From: an uncultured Lachnospiraceae bacterium
Lineage (GTDB): Bacteria > Bacillota > Clostridia > Lachnospirales > Lachnospiraceae
DNA: 39,431 bases
Direction: 5' to 3'
NCBI GenBank assembly: GCA_902781505.1
Contig: CACZJL010000017.1
Span: 1 to 39,431, forward strand
A program made the position numbers and the translations under genes. The notes beneath the pieces were generated by a model, which saw nothing but the letters and a program-made list of their open reading frames with translations, did not search any database and had not been told where the DNA came from. This document shows, one piece after another, positions 23,971 through 30,794 of this stretch (position 1 is the first letter of the stretch; each line of letters starts with the position of its first letter).

Positions 23971-25698
23971 ATGAATAATTTGTGGAAGTACCTGAAAGGG
24001 TATGAAAAAGAAGCCGTCTGTGCACCTCTCTTTAAGCTGTTAGAGGCTTTGATGGATTTGATAGTTCCTCTGATTGTCGCTTCGATGATCGATGTGGGAA
24101 TTGCACGCGGCGACAGGGGGTATATTGCGGCACGAATGGCGATGCTGTTTGGACTGGCTGCGGTCGGGCTGGCATTTTCCATTACCGCACAGTGGTTTTC
24201 GGCCAAGGCATCTGTTGGGTTTGGTACGAAGCTCAGACAGGCACTGTTTGATCACGTGCAGAGTCTTTCCTACAGAGAGCTTGATACGATTGGAACGGAT
24301 ACGATGATTACGCGTCTGACATCGGATATTAATCAGGTGCAGACGGGATTGAACATGGGGCTTCGCCTCCTGCTCCGCAGTCCGTTCGTTGTGCTTGGAT
24401 CCTGTGTGTTCGCCTTTATGATTGATGTAAAGAGTGCACTGGTGTTCGCTGTGGCGATTCCGCTTCTTGGCATCGTGATTTTTGGAATCATGCTGGTGTC
24501 AATTCCTTTGTTTCGCAAGGTACAGACTGCACTTGACGGTCTGCTTTCTGTGACCAGAGAGAATCTGACAGGCGCCCGTGTCATCCGTGCGTTTCGAAGA
24601 GAGCAGGATTCCGTTGCGGAATTTGATAAGAAAAATGATAACTTAACGAAGCTGAATCTGTTTGTTGGCCGCGTGTCTGCGCTGATGAATCCGGTCAGCT
24701 ACGCAATGATTAATATTGCAACGATTATTCTGATTTATGTTGGCGCGGTCCGTGTAAATATTGGTGCGCTTGAGCAGGGGCAGGTTGTAGCGCTTTATAA
24801 CTACATGGCTCAGATGATTGTTGAGCTGATTAAGCTGGCTTCCCTGATTATTACGATTAATAAGTCTCTTGCCTGCGCAGACCGTGTCGCTGGTGTTTTT
24901 GAGATGACCCCGTCCATTGCAAATGGAACTTCTGAGGTTGATGTGAATTCTGATGTGCCGGTTGTTGCATTTGACGATGTTACGTTCACATATGCAGGTG
25001 CTTCAGCTCCTTCTTTAGAGCATGTTTCCTTTCAGGCACTTAAGGGACAGACTATCGGGATTATCGGTGGTACCGGTTCCGGTAAGTCAACTCTTGTGAA
25101 TCTGATTCCACGATTCTATGATGCGGCGGAAGGAAGTATCAAGGTTTACGGCTCTGATATTCAGTCTGTTGATTTAAACTCCCTGCTTTCTATGACCGGT
25201 GTGGTTCCTCAGAAAGCTCAGCTTTTCGCAGGTACCATTCGCGACAATATGAAGTGGGGCAAGGAAGATGCGACCGATGCTGAAATCTGGGAGGCTCTTG
25301 AGACAGCTCAGGCTAAGGAGGTTGTTGAAGGTAAGGATGGTCAGTTGGATTTCAGACTGGAACAGAATGGTAAGAATCTTTCCGGCGGTCAGAAGCAGAG
25401 ACTGACGATTGCGAGAGCGCTGATTAAGAAGCCGCAGATTCTGATTCTGGATGATTCTTCTTCAGCACTTGATTTCGCAACCGATGCCAAGCTTCGTGTG
25501 GCGCTTCATAATCTTTCCTGGAAGCTTACGGTGTTTGTTGTTTCGCAAAGAGCGGCGTCTGTTATGTATGCCGATGATATTCTGGTTTTAGATGATGGTA
25601 AGATTGTGGGTCACGGAACTCATGATGAACTGATGGAGTCTAACGAGATTTATCAGGAAATCTATTATTCCCAGTTCCCAAGAGAGGAGGAAGCGTAA
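23971..25698 (+). CDS. Heterodimeric ABC exporter, subunit with degenerate catalytic site
   Basis: Fused transmembrane-ATPase half-transporter of the multidrug type. 575 residues from ATG 23971. Six membrane helices (about 15-300) are followed by the nucleotide-binding domain: Walker A GGTGSGKST (366-374), Q-loop VPQKAQLFAGTIRDN, signature LSGGQ (470-474), and Walker B ILDD with Asp at 495 in place of the catalytic Glu. The H-loop position also appears replaced (VVSQRAAS). Loss of the Glu in one subunit is the mark of heterodimeric exporters (TM287/288 or BmrCD type), where the partner supplies the working site. The next gene starts two bases after the stop codon. The substrate is unknown. 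Confidence 0.93.
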   Translation: MNNLWKYLKGYEKEAVCAPLFKLLEALMDLIVPLIVASMIDVGIARGDRGYIAARMAMLFGLAAVGLAFSITAQWFSAKASVGFGTKLRQALFDHVQSLSYRELDTIGTDTMITRLTSDINQVQTGLNMGLRLLLRSPFVVLGSCVFAFMIDVKSALVFAVAIPLLGIVIFGIMLVSIPLFRKVQTALDGLLSVTRENLTGARVIRAFRREQDSVAEFDKKNDNLTKLNLFVGRVSALMNPVSYAMINIATIILIYVGAVRVNIGALEQGQVVALYNYMAQMIVELIKLASLIITINKSLACADRVAGVFEMTPSIANGTSEVDVNSDVPVVAFDDVTFTYAGASAPSLEHVSFQALKGQTIGIIGGTGSGKSTLVNLIPRFYDAAEGSIKVYGSDIQSVDLNSLLSMTGVVPQKAQLFAGTIRDNMKWGKEDATDAEIWEALETAQAKEVVEGKDGQLDFRLEQNGKNLSGGQKQRLTIARALIKKPQILILDDSSSALDFATDAKLRVALHNLSWKLTVFVVSQRAASVMYADDILVLDDGKIVGHGTHDELMESNEIYQEIYYSQFPREEEA

Positions 25699-25699
25699 G

Positions 25700-27442
25700 A
25701 TGAAACGAGATAATGCGACAAGTAAACAGACCTTTTTAAAGCTTATGCAGCTGATCGGAAAGTATAAGATTCTTCTTGTGTTCAGTATCATTTTAGCCGG
25801 TGTGACCGTTGTTTTAACGCAGTTTACCCCAATTCTGTTTGGTGATGCGATTGATGGTATTATTGCCGCGGGAAATGTTAATTTTGGCCTGGTTTACGAT
25901 TATCTTTTTAAGATTCTTATTATGGTTCTTGCAACAGCGCTTATGACCTGGGGCATGAATATGATCAATAACCGCCTTGCCTATAAGGTGGTGCAGGATG
26001 TCAGAAGCCGTGCTATCAGGCAGATTCAGGTTCTGCCTTTATCGGTTCTTGATTCTTCTGAAACCGGTGATATTGTGGGCCGTGTCATTGCGGATGTTGA
26101 TCAGCTTTCGGATGGCCTGTTACTGGGCTTTACGCAGTTGTTCACTGGCGTTGTTACGATTGCAGTTACGCTGATTTTCATGTTTTCCAGGAGCTGGCTG
26201 ATTTCACTTCTTGTGATTTTACTTACTCCTTTGAGTTTTTTCGTGGCAAAGTTTATTTCTCAGAAATCGTTTCATATGTTCCAGAAGCAGATGAGCACAC
26301 GTGGCGCTCAGACTGCACTGATTGAGGAAATGGTAGGTCATGAGAAGGTAGTTAAGGCATTTGCCTATGAACAGAGAGCATCGGAGCGTTTTGACGCAGT
26401 GAATAAGGAGCTGCAGAAGTACAGCCAGAAGGCGATTTTCTTCTCGTCTCTTACGAATCCGTCTACGAGATTTGTGAACAGTATTATTTATGCAGTTGTG
26501 GCGATGGTCGGTTCTTTCCTGATTCTTGACGGGCATTTGACGGTAGGTGGTCTGTCTATCATGCTTGCTTATGCTAATCAGTATATGAAGCCGTTTAATG
26601 ACATTTCAAGTGTCGTGACGGAGCTTCAGAATGCGCTGGTTTGTGCAGCCCGTGTGTTCTCCTTGATTGAGGAGGAGCCTGAGGTTGCTGAACAGCCTGC
26701 TGTTCTGCCGGATTCTGATGGTGCGGTATCGATTGAGAATGTGTCTTTCAGCTATGTTCCTGAGAAGAAGCTGATTGAGAATTTTTCTCTTGATGTGAAG
26801 CCTGGCATGAGTGTTGCGATTGTCGGCCCAACAGGATGCGGCAAGACGACATTTATTAACCTGCTGATGCGTTTTTATGACGTGACGGGTGGTGTGATTA
26901 AGATTGATGGCGTTCCGATTAAGGATGTTACCAGACACAGTCTTCGTGCGAATTTCGGTATGGTTCTGCAGGAGACCTGGTTGAAGCATGGAACGATTCG
27001 TGAGAATATTGCTTATGGTTGCCCGAATGCAACAGAAGAGCAGATTATTTCGGCGGCTAAGGAGGCTCACAGCTGGGAGTTTATCCGTCGTATGCCGAAG
27101 GGACTTGATACCGTGGTAAATGATGATTCGTTAAGTGCCGGCCAGAAGCAGCTTCTGTGCATTACGCGCGTGATGCTTGCGATTCCGCCGATGCTGATTT
27201 TAGATGAGGCAACATCAAATATTGATACCCGTACGGAGGTTTTGATTCAGAGTGCCTTTGACAAGCTGATGAATGGCAGAACAAGCTTTATTGTTGCTCA
27301 CCGCCTGAGCACGATTCGCAACGCGGACCTGATTCTTGTTATGAAGGATGGTCACATTATTGAGCAGGGTAATCATAACGAGCTGATGAAGCAGGGCGGA
27401 TTCTATAATAATCTTTATAATTCACAGTTTGTGCATGCGTAA
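25700..27442 (+). CDS. Heterodimeric ABC exporter, catalytically complete subunit
   Basis: Partner of the preceding half-transporter. 580 residues, six membrane helices in about 20-310. The nucleotide-binding domain has Walker A GPTGCGKTT (376-384), Q-loop MVLQETWLKHGTIREN, signature LSAGQ (478-482, Ala in place of the first conserved Gly), Walker B LILDEAT with catalytic E503, and H-loop IVAHRLSTI. Paired with subunit one, its intact Walker B faces LSGGQ of the partner to make one canonical site, while its altered LSAGQ faces the partner's Asp site. The ribosome site GGAGG lies nine bases upstream. Confidence 0.94.
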   Translation: MKRDNATSKQTFLKLMQLIGKYKILLVFSIILAGVTVVLTQFTPILFGDAIDGIIAAGNVNFGLVYDYLFKILIMVLATALMTWGMNMINNRLAYKVVQDVRSRAIRQIQVLPLSVLDSSETGDIVGRVIADVDQLSDGLLLGFTQLFTGVVTIAVTLIFMFSRSWLISLLVILLTPLSFFVAKFISQKSFHMFQKQMSTRGAQTALIEEMVGHEKVVKAFAYEQRASERFDAVNKELQKYSQKAIFFSSLTNPSTRFVNSIIYAVVAMVGSFLILDGHLTVGGLSIMLAYANQYMKPFNDISSVVTELQNALVCAARVFSLIEEEPEVAEQPAVLPDSDGAVSIENVSFSYVPEKKLIENFSLDVKPGMSVAIVGPTGCGKTTFINLLMRFYDVTGGVIKIDGVPIKDVTRHSLRANFGMVLQETWLKHGTIRENIAYGCPNATEEQIISAAKEAHSWEFIRRMPKGLDTVVNDDSLSAGQKQLLCITRVMLAIPPMLILDEATSNIDTRTEVLIQSAFDKLMNGRTSFIVAHRLSTIRNADLILVMKDGHIIEQGNHNELMKQGGFYNNLYNSQFVHA

Positions 27443-27478
27443 GATTTACTGATTTTGCGGATGAATTTGGAAGCTGAG

Positions 27479-27507
27479 AAAAAGCGGACCTGACGGCCCG
27501 CTTTTTT
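27479..27507. terminator. Terminator shared by the ABC exporter and the metal permease
   Basis: AAAAAGCGG (27479-27487) pairs with CCGCTTTTT (27498-27506), ten-base loop. A-tract and T-tract make it usable from both strands of this convergent junction. Confidence 0.88.
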
Positions 27508-27514
27508 GTATGGA

Positions 27515-28390
27515 TCAGAATGTGATGCCAAGTGCTTCAAACAAGAAGCCCCAGAAGATACCGATGACATATAACATGCAGAGAATCTTGACATTTTCCT
27601 TTGGATGATGGTCGTTTGTACGGAAGAGTACAAGAAGGCCAACACCGGCACTGACTAAGAGTCCTGCCATCATCTGGCCGGCTCCGAGCATTCCGTCAAG
27701 GTACAGCTCTGTGATCATAACGGAGGATGCGCAGTTAGGAATCAGGCCGATAAGCGCTGCGATTAATACACCGATAAAGGAGCGATTCATCAGGAAGTTC
27801 TTGATGACGTCCTCGCCAAGTCCTTCAACAAGGAAGGTCAGGGCAAATGAAATCAGGAAGATAAAGATTGTGATGTGGAGGGTGTGCCGTAATGCGTCGA
27901 TAAATACACCCTTATCTTCCTCGTCATCACCGTGTTCTTCTTCACAGAGCTCGGAAATTCTCTGCTCCGTCTTGTATTTAAATCGTGTAAAACGAAGCAT
28001 TGCATCAACGGCAAATCCGCTGACGATACCAATTGCTGCCTTAGAAAGCAGAATTTTAAGCATTAGCGGAATGGCAACTTTTTCTGAAATGAAGATTGGA
28101 AGCATTTCATCGGATGTGCTTAAGAATACAGAAAGCAGTGTACCAATGGAAATCAGTCCACCGGCGTACAGAGAAGATGCAGCTGTGGAGAAGCCGCACT
28201 GTGGCACGATTCCGAACAATCCTCCAAACAGAGGGCCAACACGCCCAACATCGGAAAGTTTTTTGGCTGTTACCTCACCGGTCTTTCGTTCCAGTGCCTC
28301 CATGATGAGGTATGTGATGAATAAAAATGGGATGAGTTTTAAAGTATCGATGCCGGCGTCAAGCAGGGCATCAAGCAGTTTGTCTAACAT
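27515..28390 (-). CDS. Putative heavy-metal / manganese exporter-type permease (ArsP_2-like)
   Basis: 291 residues, about eight hydrophobic segments in two homologous halves, each with a Gly-x-x-Pro-x-Cys element: GIVPQCGFS (60-68) and GLIPNCASS (215-223). This internal repeat is typical of the putative arsenic/manganese transporter group (PF11449-like). Between the halves is a cytoplasmic-looking loop rich in Glu, Asp and His (ELCEEEHGDDEEDK, 147-160) that could bind divalent metal. It lies directly downstream of a Fur-family regulator on the same strand (AAGGAG six bases before the start), suggesting metal-controlled expression. The metal is not established; Mn, Zn or Fe are candidates. Confidence 0.72.
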   Translation of the reverse strand: MLDKLLDALLDAGIDTLKLIPFLFITYLIMEALERKTGEVTAKKLSDVGRVGPLFGGLFGIVPQCGFSTAASSLYAGGLISIGTLLSVFLSTSDEMLPIFISEKVAIPLMLKILLSKAAIGIVSGFAVDAMLRFTRFKYKTEQRISELCEEEHGDDEEDKGVFIDALRHTLHITIFIFLISFALTFLVEGLGEDVIKNFLMNRSFIGVLIAALIGLIPNCASSVMITELYLDGMLGAGQMMAGLLVSAGVGLLVLFRTNDHHPKENVKILCMLYVIGIFWGFLFEALGITF

Positions 28391-28434
28391 AGTGTCTCCT
28401 TATCATTTTTGATTTATGTTCTGATTTCGCCGTT

Positions 28435-28851
28435 TCAGACAGCGGACTTGGCGCGGCAGTCGCGGCAAAGGCCGACGAGTGCGGAGTCCTGACAATCAAT
28501 CTGAAAGCCGTGATCGGCCAACAGGTGATCGCTGATTTCTTTCATGAATTCACAGTTTAAATGAATGATTCGACCGCATTTACTGCAAATGAGATGCAGA
28601 TGCGAGGTGCAGTGCAGGTCTGGTGCAAGGAACTGATAGAAATTCTCTTCCTCACCGGAGATTTTCTGCCTGTTCAGCTTCTTTTCGTCTACCAGACGAT
28701 CAAGGTTTCGATAGATGGTGACAAGATTGGCATTTAAGCCATCTTTAGCCATCGCTGTATGGATTTCAGAGGCAGAAAGACGGGAATCCTTACGCTCGCC
28801 TAAGTAGTCTAAAATCCAGGTTTTGTACTTGGAATGGTATTCTTTCGCCAT
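28435..28851 (-). CDS. Fur-family metal-responsive transcriptional regulator
   Basis: 138 residues. The N-terminal winged helix has SASEIHTAM and NLVTIYRNLDRLVDEKKL, the Fur recognition helix region. The C-terminal dimerisation domain has the regulatory His-rich motif HLHLICSKCGRI, with two CxxC pairs (89/92 and 129/132) forming the structural zinc site. The group within Fur/Zur/Mur/PerR cannot be decided; a Zur-like sensor is plausible. It is the first gene of a two-gene minus-strand operon with the metal permease. Upstream lie three similar palindromes, so it is probably autoregulated. Confidence 0.9.
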   Translation of the reverse strand: MAKEYHSKYKTWILDYLGERKDSRLSASEIHTAMAKDGLNANLVTIYRNLDRLVDEKKLNRQKISGEEENFYQFLAPDLHCTSHLHLICSKCGRIIHLNCEFMKEISDHLLADHGFQIDCQDSALVGLCRDCRAKSAV

Positions 28852-28905
28852 AACATATCCTTTCAGAACGTGATTTATAGGAATCGCAATTCATTAAAAC
28901 AAAAA

Positions 28906-28920
28906 TGCAAATCAATTGCA
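28906..28920. promoter_or_regulatory. Fur-family operator, box 1
   Basis: TGCAAATCAATTGCA, a 7-1-7 inverted repeat with one mismatch, upstream of a possible proximal minus-strand promoter (-35 TTGTTT as 28897-28902 complement, -10 TATAAA as 28874-28879 complement, spacer 17). Confidence 0.65.
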
Positions 28921-28938
28921 AATTTCACAACGAAGTTT

Positions 28939-28966
28939 ATTATACACGTCTGAAAAAGAAATGCAA
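28939..28966 (-). promoter_or_regulatory. Distal promoter for the fur-permease operon
   Basis: On the minus strand, -35 TTGCAT (complement of 28961-28966), 16-base spacer, -10 TATAAT (complement of 28939-28944). The -35 overlaps operator box 2, with box 1 downstream of the expected start. Confidence 0.6.
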
Positions 28967-28976
28967 GTGATTTGCA
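28962..28976. promoter_or_regulatory. Fur-family operator, box 2
   Basis: TGCAAGTGATTTGCA, 7-1-7 inverted repeat with one mismatch, overlapping the -35 of the distal minus-strand promoter. Confidence 0.7.
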
Positions 28977-28985
28977 AAAATAAAA

Positions 28986-29000
28986 TGCAAATGATTTGCA
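28986..29000. promoter_or_regulatory. Fur-family operator, box 3
   Basis: TGCAAATGATTTGCA, a perfect 7-1-7 inverted repeat, starting 24 bases after box 2. Boxes 1-3 share the core and lie within 95 bases. Confidence 0.75.
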
Positions 29001-29285
29001 AAAAACGCTTACAAAAGATTCTACAAGGACAGGAATCTTCCCTGAATATTCATGGGCATGACCTTTATACCGGGTGCATTATTATAATGCTTTCCTATAA
29101 CAAGACCGTATAGCTGGCAATTATCCTTATAATCTTGTAAAATAAAAAAAGCTTTATCTGTTTATCAGAGTGAAGTGAAATTTCTGAGGCTGTTTAAAAA
29201 GAAGGTAAAACCAGCTCAGTGTGGTTGCTGAAAGGTGAATGGCAGCCTGAGAAGAATGCGTAAATTTTCAAACGGAGGGACATGT
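29001..29285 (+). promoter_or_regulatory. metY upstream region and possible structured leader
   Basis: No gene is seen here. A possible promoter is TGGCAA (29115-29120), 17 bases, TAAAAT (29138-29143). Downstream are several pairing options: TCAGA (29165-29169) with TCTGA (29183-29187), AGGCTG (29187-29192) with CAGCCT (29243-29248), and GCTGTTT (29190-29196) with a bulged AAACCAGC. They compete for the same bases. It does not match the SAM-I, SAM-II or T-box signatures I know, so no riboswitch class is assigned. Confidence 0.35.
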
Positions 29286-30560
29286 ATGAGACAGGAGACT
29301 AAGTGCATCCAGGCAGGATACACTCCAAAGAACGGGGAACCAAGAATGATTCCGATTGTTCAGAGTACAACATTTAAATATGATACAAGTGAAGATATGG
29401 GTAAGCTTTTCGACCTTGAGGCCGATGGCTATTTTTATACAAGACTTCAGAATCCGACAAATGATTATGTAGCGAAGAAGATTGCTGCCCTGGAGGGCGG
29501 AACAGCTGCCATTCTGACTTCGTCCGGTCAGGCAGCTACTTTCTATGCTGTGTTTAATATTGCACAGGCCGGAGACCACGTTATTGCTTCTACAGCCATT
29601 TATGGTGGTTCTTACAACCTCTTTAATGTAACCATGCGCAAGATGGGAATCGACTTTACTTTTGTTGATCCAGACTGCACCGATGAAGAGTTAGAAGCAG
29701 CTTTTAAGCCTAACACAAAGGCAGTATTTGGCGAAACTATCGCAAATCCTGCACTGGTTGTCTATGATATTGAAAGATGGGCACAGGCGGCACATGCACA
29801 TGGAGTACCGTTAATCGTCGATAATACATTTGCCACGCCAATTAACTGCAGACCATTTGAATGGGGCGCGGATATTGTGACACACTCCACAACAAAGTAC
29901 ATGGACGGACATGACGCAACGGTTGGCGGATGCATCGTTGATTCTGGCAAATTTGACTGGATGGCGCACGCTGACAAGTTCCCTGGCCTTTGCACACCGG
30001 ATGAATCCTATCACGGCATCACATATGCTGAAAAGTTCGGCATGGAGGGCGCCTACATTACTAAGTGTACTGCGCAGCTGATGCGTGACCTGGGGAGTAT
30101 TCCGTCTCCGATGAATTGTTATATGTTAAATCTCGGGCTGGAGTCTCTGGCTGTCAGAGTTGAGCGTCATTGCTCCAATGCGCAGAAGGTTGCGGAGTTT
30201 CTTGAGGGGAACGAGAATGTTGCCTGGGTGGAATATCCGGGACTTCTTAGCTCTAAGTATCACGAAAGAGCGAAGAAGTACATGCCAAATGGCATTTGCG
30301 GCGTCATTTCTTTCGGTGTGAAAGGCGGAAGAAAGGCTGCGGAAGAGTTTATGAAGCATTTAAAGGTTGCAATTATTGCGACACATGTTGCAGATGCGCA
30401 TACCTGCGTACTTCATCCAGCTTCTTCTACACATCGTCAGATGACGGATGAGGAATTGATTGCCGGCGGCGTAATGCCAGATTTGGTGCGCCTTTCCGTT
30501 GGTATTGAAAATGTTGATGACATCATCGAGGATCTGACACAGGCACTTGCAAGCAAGTGA
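29286..30560 (+). CDS. metY: O-acetylhomoserine sulfhydrylase (O-acetylhomoserine aminocarboxypropyltransferase)
   Basis: PLP enzyme of the Cys/Met metabolism family that makes homocysteine from O-acetylhomoserine and sulfide, a direct sulfhydrylation step of methionine synthesis. 424 residues, matching MetY rather than the shorter cystathionine synthases or lyases. Seen are YFYTRLQNPTNDYVAKKIAALEGG, the PLP-contact SSGQAAT, VDNTFATP, and the PLP Lys in THSTTKYMDGH (K204). The C-terminus RLSVGIENVDDIIEDL is conserved in the family. ATG 29286 has GGAGGG six bases upstream; the 17-codon upstream extension to 29235 is rejected. Confidence 0.94.
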   Translation: MRQETKCIQAGYTPKNGEPRMIPIVQSTTFKYDTSEDMGKLFDLEADGYFYTRLQNPTNDYVAKKIAALEGGTAAILTSSGQAATFYAVFNIAQAGDHVIASTAIYGGSYNLFNVTMRKMGIDFTFVDPDCTDEELEAAFKPNTKAVFGETIANPALVVYDIERWAQAAHAHGVPLIVDNTFATPINCRPFEWGADIVTHSTTKYMDGHDATVGGCIVDSGKFDWMAHADKFPGLCTPDESYHGITYAEKFGMEGAYITKCTAQLMRDLGSIPSPMNCYMLNLGLESLAVRVERHCSNAQKVAEFLEGNENVAWVEYPGLLSSKYHERAKKYMPNGICGVISFGVKGGRKAAEEFMKHLKVAIIATHVADAHTCVLHPASSTHRQMTDEELIAGGVMPDLVRLSVGIENVDDIIEDLTQALASK

Positions 30561-30629
30561 TGACGTTTAAGCCTATTTTTGGGTGCCGCTGAGTTGAGAA
30601 GGCAAGTTACTGCAGGAGATAAAAGAAAA

Positions 30630-30656
30630 TTAGCACTCACCTCTTGACAGTGCTAA
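30630..30656. promoter_or_regulatory. CIRCE element (HrcA operator) of clpB
   Basis: TTAGCACTC, nine bases, CAGTGCTAA: the CIRCE inverted repeat with one mismatch in the second arm. A perfect -35 TTGACA (30644-30649) lies inside it, so HrcA binding would block the promoter. The -10 is not clear; GATAAA (30665-30670, spacer 15) is one option. Confidence 0.88.
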
Positions 30657-30688
30657 TAATTCGTGATAAACCATAATTGTACAGGAAA

Positions 30689-30738
30689 AAGAGCAAGCCT
30701 CGGGTCGCTAAAAGGCTGAGGAAAGAGCGAGCCCCGGG
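30689..30738 (+). repeat. Two-copy tandem repeat in the clpB leader
   Basis: AAGAGCAAGCCTCGGG (30689-30704) and AAGAGCGAGCCCCGGG (30723-30738) match at 14 of 16 bases, period 34, in the untranslated leader between CIRCE and the clpB start. Confidence 0.7.
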
Positions 30739-30794
30739 CCAACCGAAACCTGCTACAAAGAAGAAAAGGTTTTATTACGAAAGGATGTGAGGAA

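Noticed and set aside
27711..28412. Plus-strand open frame opposite the metal permease
   Set aside because: The minus-strand protein has clear paired membrane halves and conserved motifs; the plus-strand frame has none.
28916..29113. Plus-strand open frame through the Fur boxes
   Set aside because: Its residues arise from the repeated TGCAAAT operators; there is no ribosome site and the composition is not protein-like.
29145..29285. SAM-I riboswitch or T-box before metY
   Set aside because: The K-turn and GGAGGGA core of SAM-I in its proper context, and the T-box antiterminator sequence, are absent; the GGAGGGA near 29274 is the ribosome site.
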